A DNA stretch of 64,000 bases from JAGREO01 sp020446285 (GCA_041398005.1 JAWKVP010000008.1:89733-153732), one strand, 5' to 3'. Shown: positions 7,783 through 16,366, counted from the stretch's first letter. Made by a program: numbers and translations. Notes: generated by a model not told the origin, from the letters alone.

Positions 7783-8706
7783 CTAGTGAACGCTCCGTGC
7801 ACCGGCTTCGTCGAGCCATTCGCTGATGGTCAGGAGATCGTTCCAGGCATCCTTCTTCTTGACCGGCTGTCGCAGCAGATAGGCCGGATGGAACATGACG
7901 ATCGCCGGAATCGTCCGGCTTCCGTCGCCGACGGGAAAGGCCATGTGGCGGCCGCGAAGCCGCGTCACGCCCTCGCTGACACCGAGCAGGGTGCGCGCCG
8001 CGGTTCCACCGACGAAAACGATGACACCGGGATCGAGAATTTCCACCTGCCGTTCGAGAAAGGGCTGGCAGACCGCGATTTCCATCGCCGTCGGCGTGCG
8101 GTTGCCCGGCGGGCGCCAGAAGATTGCGTTGGTGATCCACACCCTTGTACGATCGAGACCGATGGTCGCGAGCATCCGGTCGAGCAACTGTCCGCTTGGA
8201 CCGACGAACGGCTTACCCTGCCTGTCTTCCTGCGCGCCGGGCGCCTCGCCGATGAGCATGATCCGGGCTTGCGGGTTGCCATCGCCGAAACAGAGACGGT
8301 TGGCCGTGCGCCGGAGCGCACATCCGTCGAAGCTGCGCAGGGCATCCTCGATTTCGGCGAGCGTCCCGCAGCGTGCGGCGATTTCGCGCGCGCCCTCGAC
8401 GGCATCCGGCGACCGTCGCCCGGTCTGGGGAAGCTGCCGGTCCGCATCCTCCCGCATCCCCCGGACAACCGCCCCGGCCGCCATTCCCCGGCCCGGACGC
8501 ACGCTGCCCGGACGCACGCTGCCCGAATGCACGTCACCCGAATACGCGTCGTCCGAATGCACGCCGGAGGTGGGCAGGTCATGGGACTGCCGGTCGTCGG
8601 CAAAGGCCGTGGGTACGTCATGCACGCAAGCGTCCACGCCCATGGATTCATACCAGGACAGCCAGATCTCGACCGCTGCGCCTGTTCCGCCGGTCGCGGA
8701 CTCCAT
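7783..8706 (-). CDS. udg: Family 4-type uracil-DNA glycosylase
   Basis: A 307-residue DNA repair enzyme that removes uracil from DNA. Motif 1 is IGEAPGAQEDRQGKPFVGPS and motif 3 is MFHPAYLLR, as in family 4 UDGs; ITNAIFWRPPGNRTP also matches. ATG 8706 is chosen because AGGAG lies six bases upstream; reading further upstream gives no domain. Residues 49-73 are a low-complexity linker of five imperfect pentapeptides (VHSDD, AYSGD, VHSGS, VRPGS, VRPGR) joining a short N-terminal segment to the catalytic domain. First gene of the udg-slt-moaB operon. Confidence 0.9.
   Translation of the reverse strand: MESATGGTGAAVEIWLSWYESMGVDACVHDVPTAFADDRQSHDLPTSGVHSDDAYSGDVHSGSVRPGSVRPGRGMAAGAVVRGMREDADRQLPQTGRRSPDAVEGAREIAARCGTLAEIEDALRSFDGCALRRTANRLCFGDGNPQARIMLIGEAPGAQEDRQGKPFVGPSGQLLDRMLATIGLDRTRVWITNAIFWRPPGNRTPTAMEIAVCQPFLERQVEILDPGVIVFVGGTAARTLLGVSEGVTRLRGRHMAFPVGDGSRTIPAIVMFHPAYLLRQPVKKKDAWNDLLTISEWLDEAGARSVH
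8488..8562 (-). repeat. Five 15-bp tandem units inside udg
   Basis: Five imperfect 15-base units, in frame, encode the pentapeptide linker of the glycosylase. Units 4 and 5 differ by only two bases, so the array looks recently expanded. Length variation here would keep the reading frame. Confidence 0.8.
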
Positions 8707-8872
8707 GGGGATCTCCTGCGTCGTCAAGCCAAACCCTGAACCGACCGGAACCGTCTGGGAGTCCGTCGATCCGACACATTGTTCACGCGAAGCGCTCGCT
8801 TCGCCCGTGCTCCTCTCGAATGGGTGGAGTAAGCCAAGAGACTTGCGACTGCAAGTGCCTAGAATGGCACAG

Positions 8873-8898
8873 GGCCGCGTGACAAATGTCACACGGCC
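8873..8898. promoter_or_regulatory. CRP/FNR-like palindrome within a longer inverted repeat
   Basis: The 318-base stretch 8707-9024 between udg and the next minus-strand gene has no convincing gene. It contains GGCCG-C-GTGACA-AA-TGTCAC-A-CGGCC, a nearly perfect inverted repeat. Its core, CGTGACAAATGTCACA at 8878-8893, differs at one position from a CRP-type site (TGTGA-N6-TCACA). It could be a regulator site about 170 bases upstream of udg, or a terminator stem for the gene at 9025. A second perfect hairpin, GCGAAGCG/CGCTTCGC, lies at 8787-8804. Confidence 0.45.
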
Positions 8899-9024
8899 GT
8901 GTTTTGTACATCGCGCGGTACGCCTTGGCGACTTTTCACCGATCCGGGCCGGAATTCGGCCATGCGAAGCGCTTCATGGTGCGAGGCATGGCCGGAACAG
9001 CACAGTCGTCGGGGAATGTCCGCC

Positions 9025-9228
9025 TCAGATATCACGGAACGGAATCGGCCGCCCCTCGCGGTCCACGACGAGCTTGCCGCTCTCATCCTGGCCGGCTATG
9101 TAACGACCATGACCGACCGCAGTTCCGACGTACAGCGCGGGCTTGATCTTCTTGCCATCGAACGTCTTCAACTGCTGAGCAGGACCACGAGCCGTGGGGT
9201 CGTTCTTGCTCTTCGACATCTTCAACAT
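9025..9228 (-). CDS. Small basic protein of unknown function
   Basis: A 67-residue protein beginning MLKMSKSKNDPTARG and ending DREGRPIPFRDI. The start is well supported by GGAGAA seven bases upstream. It is lysine-rich at the N-terminus, has no membrane segment or signal peptide, and contains a compact central part (FDGKKIKPALYVGTAVGHGR) that looks like a small beta-structured domain. I do not recognise a named family. It is transcribed divergently from the TPR lipoprotein gene with only 30 bases between the two starts, so their promoters must overlap one another's genes. Confidence 0.7.
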   Translation of the reverse strand: MLKMSKSKNDPTARGPAQQLKTFDGKKIKPALYVGTAVGHGRYIAGQDESGKLVVDREGRPIPFRDI

Positions 9229-9258
9229 ATCGGCTTCTCCAGCTTAAGGGCGGCTCGC

Positions 9259-11052
9259 GTGCGATCTACCGGCTACCCCCACTTTTCGACGTCTAAATGG
9301 TCAAAGGGCCCGTCTCCGTCAAGGACGAAGATCTCGGCGGGTGCCGGACTGGTCCTCGCCTTCACGCTCGGCGCCTGCATCGGCGATCCTTCCGGACTGG
9401 GGCGTCCGGGTGTCGGCGCGGCGCGCGCGGTCGAGGTGTCGCATGGCGATGTCTCCATCGCCGGCTCCTATCTCGCCGGCCGTGTCGCGCTCGACGAGGG
9501 CAACATGCTGGAAGCCGCCGACAATTTCGAGGTGGCACTGTCGGCCGAACCCGACGACAGCGACCTGCGCCGGCAGATCTTCGTGCTGCGCCTCGCCGGC
9601 GGCGATCTGGAGCGTGCGGTCGATGTCGCGGGCGATCTCCTCGAACTCGGCATCGAGAGCGACGAGGCGCGGATGCTGCTCGCCTTCGCCGCATTGCGGG
9701 ACGGACGCCTCGACGAGACGCGCGACCGTCTCTCGGAGATCGGGCCGGGCGGCATCTCGGGCATGGTCGGCCCGCTGCTCCTCGACTGGCTGCTGTTCGC
9801 CGAGGGCGCATCGGATGAGGCACTCGCGGCCCTTTCGGAGGCTGACGGCGGCGACGGACTGGCGCTCGTGCGCACCTATCATCACGCATCGATGCTCGCG
9901 ACCCTCGGGCGCAACGAGGAGGCCCGCGACGTTCTCGAGCCGGCGGTGGACATCTCCGCGCGAATCCCGACCCGCCTGCTGATGGCGCTCGTCGGCATCC
10001 GCGAGCGGCTCGGCCTGAAGGATGAGGCGCTCGCGGCGCTCGACGGCCAGCTGGCACTCGCGCCGGAGGATACGGTGGTCATCGACCTGCGCCGCACGCT
10101 GGTCGCCGGCGAGACGGTCGGGATGCCGATCAGGGACGCATCGACGGGCATGGCCGATGCGCTTTTGAGCCTCGCCCGCGCACTCGGCGACCAGCGCGGT
10201 GGCGGGCAGGCGCTGTTGCTTGCGCGTCTCGCCTCGTTTCTGGCGCCGGAGGACGGCGATACCTGGCTGTTCATCGCCCGGCAGATGCTCGCCGAGAACA
10301 ATGTGCCGCTGGCACTGGACGCGCTCGACGAGGTGGGCGGCGACAGCCTGTTCACCTGGGATGCGGACCTTCTCCGCGCGCAGGCCTACAACGTCACCGG
10401 GCGTAACGAGGAGGCATTCGCGCTTCTCGAGGAAATGGGCGAACGCCGGCCCGAACGGATCGACGCGCTGGTCTCGCTCGGCGACATGCTGCGCCGCGAG
10501 GAACGCTATGCCGAGGCGGAGGTCGCCTACAGCGAGGCCATCTCGCGGATCCGCGAGATGGGCCCCGACAACTGGCGGCTGCTCTATGCGCGGGGCATCA
10601 CCTACGAGCGTACCGATCGCTGGGAACTGGCGGAGGCCGATTTTCTCGCGGCACTCGATCTGGAACCGGAACAGCCCTTCGTTCTCAACTATCTGGGATA
10701 CAGCTGGGTCGACAAGGGCCTCAATCTCGATCGCGCGACGGACATGCTCCACCGGGCGGTGGAGCTGCGTCCCAAGGACGGTTTCATCGTCGACAGCCTC
10801 GGCTGGGCGTTCTTCCGTCTCGGCCGGTTCGAGGATGCGGTTGTCAATCTCGAACGCGCGGTCGAACTGCAGCCCGACGATCCGGTCATCAACGATCATC
10901 TGGGCGATGCCTACTGGCGGGTCGGACGCCAGCGCGAGGCCCGTTTCCAGTGGGAGCGCACCCTGATCTTCGATCCCGAGGAAGGCGAGGCCGGGAAGAT
11001 CCGGCTCAAGCTCGAGGAGGGCCTGCCGCCGAGCGATGCGGAGCGTGGCTGA
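9259..11052 (+). CDS. TPR-repeat lipoprotein
   Basis: A 597-residue protein. The N-terminus has a basic region, a hydrophobic stretch and a lipobox, AGLVLAFTLGAC, so it is predicted to be anchored in a membrane as a lipoprotein. The rest is made of tetratricopeptide repeats, clearest near the C-terminus (YLGYSWVDKGLNLDRATDML; SLGWAFFRLGRFEDAVVNLE; HLGDAYWRVGRQREARFQWE). No ATG lies suitably in frame; GTG 9259 with AAGGG eight bases upstream is the best start, and the ATG at 9297 is in another frame. A TPR protein directly before ispE is a common alphaproteobacterial arrangement; the genes overlap by 17 bases. Confidence 0.8.
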   Translation: MRSTGYPHFSTSKWSKGPSPSRTKISAGAGLVLAFTLGACIGDPSGLGRPGVGAARAVEVSHGDVSIAGSYLAGRVALDEGNMLEAADNFEVALSAEPDDSDLRRQIFVLRLAGGDLERAVDVAGDLLELGIESDEARMLLAFAALRDGRLDETRDRLSEIGPGGISGMVGPLLLDWLLFAEGASDEALAALSEADGGDGLALVRTYHHASMLATLGRNEEARDVLEPAVDISARIPTRLLMALVGIRERLGLKDEALAALDGQLALAPEDTVVIDLRRTLVAGETVGMPIRDASTGMADALLSLARALGDQRGGGQALLLARLASFLAPEDGDTWLFIARQMLAENNVPLALDALDEVGGDSLFTWDADLLRAQAYNVTGRNEEAFALLEEMGERRPERIDALVSLGDMLRREERYAEAEVAYSEAISRIREMGPDNWRLLYARGITYERTDRWELAEADFLAALDLEPEQPFVLNYLGYSWVDKGLNLDRATDMLHRAVELRPKDGFIVDSLGWAFFRLGRFEDAVVNLERAVELQPDDPVINDHLGDAYWRVGRQREARFQWERTLIFDPEEGEAGKIRLKLEEGLPPSDAERG

Positions 11053-11950
11053 GGACGGGCCGGACATCGCCGAACGCGCGCGGGCCAAGATCAATCTCGA
11101 CCTGCTGATCCTCGGCCGCCGCGAGGATGGCTATCACGAACTCGACAGCCTCGTCGTGTTCGCCGGTCCGGCCGACAGGCTGGTCCTGCGCGCATCCGGC
11201 GACTGGACCATCGACGGTTCCGGCCCCTTTGCGGACAGTCTGCCGGACATGGCGGACAATATCGTCTATCGCTCCGCAAGGCGCCTTCAGGCGGAGTCGG
11301 GTGCCGGCGGTCCCTGCCGCATCGCGCTCGAAAAGAACCTGCCGGTGGCAAGCGGCATCGGTGGCGGCTCGGCCGATGCCGCCGCGACCCTGCGCGGCCT
11401 GCGCCGCCTGTGGTCGCTGCCGGTCGAGGATGAGCGGCTGCGCGAGATCGGTGCCGAACTCGGTGCCGACGTGCCGGTCTGCCTGTTCGGCGAGCCGGCG
11501 CGGATGCGCGGGATCGGCGAGCGCCTCGACCCCGTGCGCGCCCTGCCCGAAATTCCGCTGGTGCTGGTCAATCCGGGCTTCGCGGTCTCCACCGGGTCGG
11601 TGTTCCGCGCGCTCGATCACGACACTGACGCGCTCTTCCGCCCGCCGCTGCCCATGGGCGCGAGCCTCGTCCAGTTCGCGGTCTGGCTGCAATCGAGCCG
11701 CAACGATCTGGAACCGCCGGCGCTTTCGATCGAGCCGCGCATCGGCACCGTCCTCGACGCGCTCCGGTCGATGGATGACGTGATCGTCGCCCGCATGTCG
11801 GGCAGCGGTGCCACCTGCTTCGCCATCTTCCGCACCATGGCCTCGGCACAGGCGGCGCAGGCCCGGCTGCGCGCCAGCGAGCCCGGATGGTGGGTGCAGG
11901 CGACGGTAGCCGGAACGCCGATGCCGGCGCCGGGAGCGCATTGCGGATGA
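11036..11950 (+). CDS. ispE: 4-diphosphocytidyl-2-C-methyl-D-erythritol kinase
   Basis: A 304-residue GHMP-family kinase of the MEP isoprenoid pathway; it phosphorylates CDP-ME using ATP. Hallmarks: ARAKINLDLLILGRREDGYH (residues 14-33), the ATP-binding glycine motif LPVASGIGGGSADAAATLRG, and the C-terminal MSGSGATCFAIF. The start overlaps the TPR gene and the stop overlaps the next ATG, so the three genes are coupled. dxs and ispA, also of isoprenoid synthesis, are encoded elsewhere in this window. Confidence 0.96.
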   Translation: MRSVAEDGPDIAERARAKINLDLLILGRREDGYHELDSLVVFAGPADRLVLRASGDWTIDGSGPFADSLPDMADNIVYRSARRLQAESGAGGPCRIALEKNLPVASGIGGGSADAAATLRGLRRLWSLPVEDERLREIGAELGADVPVCLFGEPARMRGIGERLDPVRALPEIPLVLVNPGFAVSTGSVFRALDHDTDALFRPPLPMGASLVQFAVWLQSSRNDLEPPALSIEPRIGTVLDALRSMDDVIVARMSGSGATCFAIFRTMASAQAAQARLRASEPGWWVQATVAGTPMPAPGAHCG

Positions 11951-12693
11951 TCCTCGTCGCCACCGATTTCGGCCTCTGTGGCTCCTACACCGGCGAGATC
12001 ATGGCGGTGTTCGCGCGTGGTGCTCCCGAGATTCCGGCCATCATGCTGATCGCCGATTTCCCGCCCTTCGCGCCGAAGCTCGCCGCCTATCATCTGGCGG
12101 CGCTGTTCGAACGGAGCGAACCGGGCGACGTACTCGTCGGTGTCGTCGATCCCGGCGTCGGCAGCGACCGGCTGCCGCTGGCCATCGAGGCGGACGGTCG
12201 CTGGCTCGTGGGGCCGGACAACGGCCTCTTCGAACCGGTCATGCGCCGCGCCCGCTCGTTCGCCTGTCACGCCATCGAATGGCGGCCGGAACATCTTTCG
12301 GCGAGCTTTCACGGCCGCGATCTCTTCGCCCCCGTCGCCATCCGCCTCGCGCGCGGCGACAGGCCAGCGCTCCGTCCGGTCCGGCCCATGGATTGCGGCG
12401 ACTGGCCGGACGATCTTGCCGCCGTCGTGCATGTCGACCGATACGGCAATCTCATCACCGGCTTGCGCGCGTCGTTCATGGCCGCTGGCGCCGTCATTGA
12501 TATGGCCGGGCAGAGTGTCGCCCGATGCCGCACCTTCTCCGATCGTGCGAAAGGCGGGCTTTTCTACTATGAAAACAGCGCCGGCCTGATCGAGATTGCC
12601 GCCACCTGCGCAAGTGCCGCATCGATCACTGGTCTGAGCGTGGGCGACAGCATCACACTCGAGTTGCAAGAGCCCCCGCAAGATCCTATCTAG
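11947..12693 (+). CDS. SAM hydroxide adenosyltransferase family (DUF62) protein
   Basis: A 248-residue cytoplasmic protein of the DUF62 family, whose characterised members hydrolyse S-adenosylmethionine to adenosine and methionine; relatives include fluorinase and chlorinase. Supporting motifs: N-terminal TDFGLCGSYTGEIMAVF, VGVVDPGVGSDRLPLAIEAD, VGPDNGLFEPV, SFHGRDLFAPVA and HVDRYGNLITG. The ATG overlaps the ispE stop. The last codon, TAG, lies within the 56-bp palindromic element at 12690-12745, so the true ancestral C-terminus may have been altered by that insertion. The physiological reason for pairing with ispE is not clear. Confidence 0.87.
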   Translation: MILVATDFGLCGSYTGEIMAVFARGAPEIPAIMLIADFPPFAPKLAAYHLAALFERSEPGDVLVGVVDPGVGSDRLPLAIEADGRWLVGPDNGLFEPVMRRARSFACHAIEWRPEHLSASFHGRDLFAPVAIRLARGDRPALRPVRPMDCGDWPDDLAAVVHVDRYGNLITGLRASFMAAGAVIDMAGQSVARCRTFSDRAKGGLFYYENSAGLIEIAATCASAASITGLSVGDSITLELQEPPQDPI

Positions 12694-12745
12694 AGCATCG
12701 ATCCAGACAGATCGTACGGATCTGTCTGGACAAATTGATGCAAAA
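12690..12745. repeat. 56-bp palindromic intergenic element, copy 1
   Basis: Starts CTAGAGCATC and ends AAATTGATGCAAAA. Inside is a perfect 12-bp inverted repeat, TCCAGACAGATC / GATCTGTCTGGA (12702-12713 and 12719-12730), and outer GCATC/GATGC repeats. A second copy of identical length at 25246-25301 matches at 48 of 56 positions by my hand alignment. Here the element supplies the TAG stop of the preceding gene; it may also act as a terminator. Confidence 0.85.
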
Positions 12746-12806
12746 ACAAGAGCTGGTGTATTGGCGAATGAACGAAGTGAATGCGCCGGTGCACCAGACA
12801 GCGCGT

Positions 12807-12880
12807 TGGGGCGTAGCCAAGCGGTAAGGCAGTGGGTTTTGGTCCCTCGATCCCAGGTTCGAATCCTGGCGCCCCAGCCA
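12807..12880 (+). tRNA. tRNA-Gln (anticodon TTG)
   Basis: A complete 74-base cloverleaf. The acceptor stem TGGGGCG pairs with CGCCCCA, the D arm is GCC..GGC, the anticodon loop is TTTTGGT with TTG anticodon, the T arm is CCAGG-TTCGAAT-CCTGG, and G discriminator plus CCA are encoded. One T-T mismatch lies in the anticodon stem (second pair). It follows the 56-bp element and is convergent with malate synthase. Confidence 0.95.
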
Positions 12881-12899
12881 TCGGCCGAGCGAAACCCGT

Positions 12900-15056
12900 T
12901 CAGCCGGCTTTGGCTTCCGCGCGGCGGCGGTGGAGCACGGGCTCGGTGTAGCCGTTCGGCTGCGACGCCCCCTCGAAGACGAGATCGCAGGCGGCCCTGA
13001 AGGCGATGCTGCCTTCGAAGTCCGCCGCCATCGGCCGGTAGGCCGGATCGCCCGCATTCTGCCCGTCGACCACCTCGGCCATCCGCTTCATGGTCGCCTC
13101 GACCTGCTCGTTCGTGCACACCCCGTGGCGCAGCCAGTTGGCGATGTGCTGGCTGGAGATGCGCAGGGTCGCGCGGTCCTCCATCAGCCCCACATCGTTG
13201 ATGTCCGGAACCTTCGAACAGCCCACACCCTGATCGATCCAGCGCACGACATAGCCCAGAATGCCTTGCGCATTGTTGTCGAGCTCGGCCTGGATCTGTT
13301 CCGGCGTCCAGTTGGGCCGTTCGGCAAGCGGGATGGAGAGAATGTCGTCGAGGCGCGCGCGTTCCCGGCTCTTCAGTTCGGCCTGACGGGCGGCGACATC
13401 GACCTTGTGATAATGCAGCGCGTGCAGCGTTGCCGCCGTGGGCGAGGGGACCCAGGCGGTGTTGGCGCCGGCCATCGGATGGCCGATCTTCTGCTCCAGC
13501 ATCGCCGCCATCAGATCCGGCATCGCCCACATGCCCTTGCCGATCTGCGCATGGCCGGGCAGGCCGCATTCGATGCCGATATCGACATTCCACGCCTCGT
13601 AGGCCTGGATCCATGCCGCCCCCTTCATGTCGGCCTTGCGGATCATCGGCCCCGCTTCCATGGCGGTGTGGATCTCGTCGCCGGTGCGGTCGAGGAAGCC
13701 CGTATTGATGAAGCAGACACGCTCGCGCGCGGCGCGGATACATTCCCCGAGGTTCACCGTCGTGCGCCGCTCCTCGTCCATGATGCCCATCTTCATGGTG
13801 TTGCGCGGCAGGCCCAGCGCATCCTCGACGCGAGCGAACAGCTCGTCGGCGAAGGCCACTTCCTCCGGCCCGTGCATCTTCGGCTTGACGATGTAGATCG
13901 AGCCCGTGACCGAGTTCGCATGGCGGCCGTCCGGCATGAAGTCGTGCATGCCGATCATCGTCGTCACCAGCGCGTCGAGGATGCCTTCGGGCACCTCGCG
14001 ACCGTCACGGTCGAGCACGGCCGGTGTCGTCATCAGATGGCCGACATTGCGTATCAGCATCAGCGAACGGCCCTTGAGTGTCAGCTCGCCGCCATCGGCC
14101 GTGGTATGGTGCCGGTCCGATGCGAGCCTGCGCGTCACCGTCCGTCCGCCCTTGGCAAAGTTCGCTTCCAGTGTCCCCTGCATGAGGCCGAGCCAGTTGC
14201 GATAGGCGAGGACCTTGTCCTCCGCATCGACCGCGGCGATGGAATCCTCCAGATCCATGATCGTCGTCACCGCCGCCTCGATCACCAGATCGGCGACATG
14301 GGCGGCATCGACGCGGCCGATGGGATGATCGGGATCGATGACGATCTCGACATGCAGCCCGTGCCGTTCGAGCAGGATGGATGCCGGGTTCGCCGGGTCG
14401 CCGCGATAGCCCCTGAATTGCGAGGGATCGGCGAGACCGAATTCGCCGGCGGAGGTCACCACGACGAGCTGCGCGTCCTCGACGCGATAGGCCTGTGCAT
14501 TGCGGTGCGAAACGCCGTCGAGCGGGGCTGCCTCGTCGAGCACCTGCCGGGCGAAGGCGATCACCTTGTCGCCGCGCAGCGGATTGTAATGCTCGCCGCG
14601 CGTCGCCCCGCCGCTCACGGGAATGGCATCGGTGCCGTAGAGCGCGTCATAGAGGCTGCCGAAGCGGGCATTGGCGGCATTGAGCGCATAGCGGGCATTG
14701 GCGATCGGCACGACGAGCTGCGGGCCGGCGATGGCCGCGATCTCCGGATCGACATTCGCTGTCGTCACCGAAAAGGCGTCACCCTCGGGCACGAGATAGC
14801 CGATCTGTTCGAGAAACGCCCGATAGGGAGCGGGCTCGAAATCATGCTCGCGATGCCAGGTATCGATGGCCGCCTGCAATTCGTCGCGCCTTGCGAGAAG
14901 GCCGGCATTGCGCGGGGCGAGATCGTGGATCACAGCACTCGCCCGTTCCCAGAAGCGGGCGGCGTCGATTCCGGTTCCCGGCAGCGCCTCCTCCTCGATG
15001 AAACGCTGGAGTTCGGTCGCGACCTGCAGGCCATATCGTTCGACGCGCTCGACCAT
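12900..15056 (-). CDS. glcB: Malate synthase G
   Basis: A 718-residue enzyme that condenses glyoxylate and acetyl-CoA to malate in the glyoxylate shunt. Length and sequence match isoform G. Readable landmarks include NARYALNAANARFGSLYDAL, MDLEDSIAAVDAEDK, the LMLIRNVGHLMT region, MKMGIMDEERRTTVNL and the FINTGFLDRTGDEIHT active-site segment. The start at 15056 is fixed by AGGGGAAAAGG immediately upstream; further upstream reading has no family match. It is divergent from the PLP enzyme at 15199 and convergent with tRNA-Gln. With acs at 46243 it supports growth on acetate, which phosphonate breakdown also yields. Confidence 0.97.
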   Translation of the reverse strand: MVERVERYGLQVATELQRFIEEEALPGTGIDAARFWERASAVIHDLAPRNAGLLARRDELQAAIDTWHREHDFEPAPYRAFLEQIGYLVPEGDAFSVTTANVDPEIAAIAGPQLVVPIANARYALNAANARFGSLYDALYGTDAIPVSGGATRGEHYNPLRGDKVIAFARQVLDEAAPLDGVSHRNAQAYRVEDAQLVVVTSAGEFGLADPSQFRGYRGDPANPASILLERHGLHVEIVIDPDHPIGRVDAAHVADLVIEAAVTTIMDLEDSIAAVDAEDKVLAYRNWLGLMQGTLEANFAKGGRTVTRRLASDRHHTTADGGELTLKGRSLMLIRNVGHLMTTPAVLDRDGREVPEGILDALVTTMIGMHDFMPDGRHANSVTGSIYIVKPKMHGPEEVAFADELFARVEDALGLPRNTMKMGIMDEERRTTVNLGECIRAARERVCFINTGFLDRTGDEIHTAMEAGPMIRKADMKGAAWIQAYEAWNVDIGIECGLPGHAQIGKGMWAMPDLMAAMLEQKIGHPMAGANTAWVPSPTAATLHALHYHKVDVAARQAELKSRERARLDDILSIPLAERPNWTPEQIQAELDNNAQGILGYVVRWIDQGVGCSKVPDINDVGLMEDRATLRISSQHIANWLRHGVCTNEQVEATMKRMAEVVDGQNAGDPAYRPMAADFEGSIAFRAACDLVFEGASQPNGYTEPVLHRRRAEAKAG

Positions 15057-15198
15057 CTGCCTTTTCCCCTGTAACGCATATCCGTTCGCATGTGCGCCCG
15101 GATGTAGATCGGTGCGCCGCCCGGTAGAAGACGCCGGGTCCGATCTTTTCGCGATGCGGACGCGAAACCGGAACGGACAGGCGAATGCGGGGGAGCGA

Positions 15199-16230
15199 AT
15201 GAGCGCAGGGATGGAACGGGAGTTTCTGGAACAGGCACTGGACAGGCACGGGAGGGTGCGGCTCGCCCATCTGCCGACGCCGCTCGAACCCTGCGACCGG
15301 CTTTCGGCCGAACTCGGCGGCCCGCCGGTCTGGGTCAAGCGCGACGATCTCACCGGCCTCGCCATGGGCGGCAACAAGACCCGCCAGCTCGAACATGTGT
15401 TCGCCGACGTTCTGGCAAGGGGCGCCGATTGCATCGTCATCGGCGCCTATACCCAGTCGAACTGGTGTCGTCAGGCCACCGCGGCGGCGACGCGTCTGGG
15501 GCTCGGCGTGCATCTGGTCCTCATGCATGGCGAGAAGGGGCCGCTGCTGCAGGGCAATCTCCTCCTCGACCGGCTCATGGGCGCGGATGTCCGCATCGTC
15601 GGGCTCGACAGCATGGAAAAGCTGCAACCCGAGCTCGACATCACCTTCGAGCGGCTCAAGGCCGAGGGACGCAATCCCTACATGATCGAGCCCATGGGCC
15701 TCGACAATCTGTCACTCGGGGCGCTCGGCTATGTCGGCTGCGCGCTGGAACTCGACCGCCAGTTCGACGAACTCGGCCTCGATCCGGCAGCAATCTATCT
15801 CTGCGGCGCCAACATGACGCCTGCCGGCCTCGCTCTCGGCCTGAAGGCGCTTGGTCGAAGGGCGAGGATCGTCAATATCGCACCCGTGACCTGGTCCATG
15901 CCCCGTGACGAGGACATCGTCCGCATCGCCGGAGCCACCGCCAAAAGGCTCGGCATCGATACGAGGCTGGCGCCGGGCGACATCGTCAATCACGACGAGT
16001 TCATCGGCGAACGCTACGGTCTCGTCACCGAAGCCGGCAACGAGGCCCTGAAACTCGCCGCCCGCACCGAAGCCCTCCTCCTCGATCCGGTCTATTCGGC
16101 CAAGGCCATGTCCGCGCTCATTGCCCATATCCGCGAGGGCCGGCTCGCAGGCGACGAACCGGTCGTCTTCATCCACACCGGCGGCAATCCGGCGCTCTTC
16201 GCCTATGCGGATGATCTCGGACTGGAATGA
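15199..16230 (+). CDS. PLP-dependent deaminase, D-cysteine desulfhydrase/ACC deaminase family
   Basis: A 343-residue fold-type II PLP enzyme. The PLP lysine lies in MGGNKTRQLE, after WVKRDDLTGLA, and IHTGGNPALFAY is the C-terminal cofactor segment; all are hallmarks of the D-cysteine desulfhydrase and 1-aminocyclopropane-1-carboxylate deaminase family. The substrate cannot be settled from motifs; D-cysteine, L-cysteate or another small amino acid are possible. The start has GGGGGAG five bases upstream. It stands alone, divergent from glcB, sharing a 142-base promoter region. Confidence 0.85.
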   Translation: MSAGMEREFLEQALDRHGRVRLAHLPTPLEPCDRLSAELGGPPVWVKRDDLTGLAMGGNKTRQLEHVFADVLARGADCIVIGAYTQSNWCRQATAAATRLGLGVHLVLMHGEKGPLLQGNLLLDRLMGADVRIVGLDSMEKLQPELDITFERLKAEGRNPYMIEPMGLDNLSLGALGYVGCALELDRQFDELGLDPAAIYLCGANMTPAGLALGLKALGRRARIVNIAPVTWSMPRDEDIVRIAGATAKRLGIDTRLAPGDIVNHDEFIGERYGLVTEAGNEALKLAARTEALLLDPVYSAKAMSALIAHIREGRLAGDEPVVFIHTGGNPALFAYADDLGLE

Positions 16231-16366
16231 ACCACGGTCCCCTCCGCCCGCTTGTCCCGCGCACACGCAACTTTGAATGGTCGCATCGTGGCGGACACCC
16301 TACATCAGGGTGGGTGCCATCATCGCAGATCGTCACCGGTGGCACGGGGCATGGGAGGAGACATCG

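Noticed and set aside
5691..7826. Plus-strand open frame opposite the lytic transglycosylase gene
   Set aside because: The minus strand encodes a clear signal peptide and SLT domain; the plus frame is low-complexity and unanchored.
9297..9818. ATG-initiated frame at 9297 as the start of the TPR lipoprotein
   Set aside because: It is in a different frame from the TPR repeats and lipobox; using it would need a frameshift for which there is no sign.
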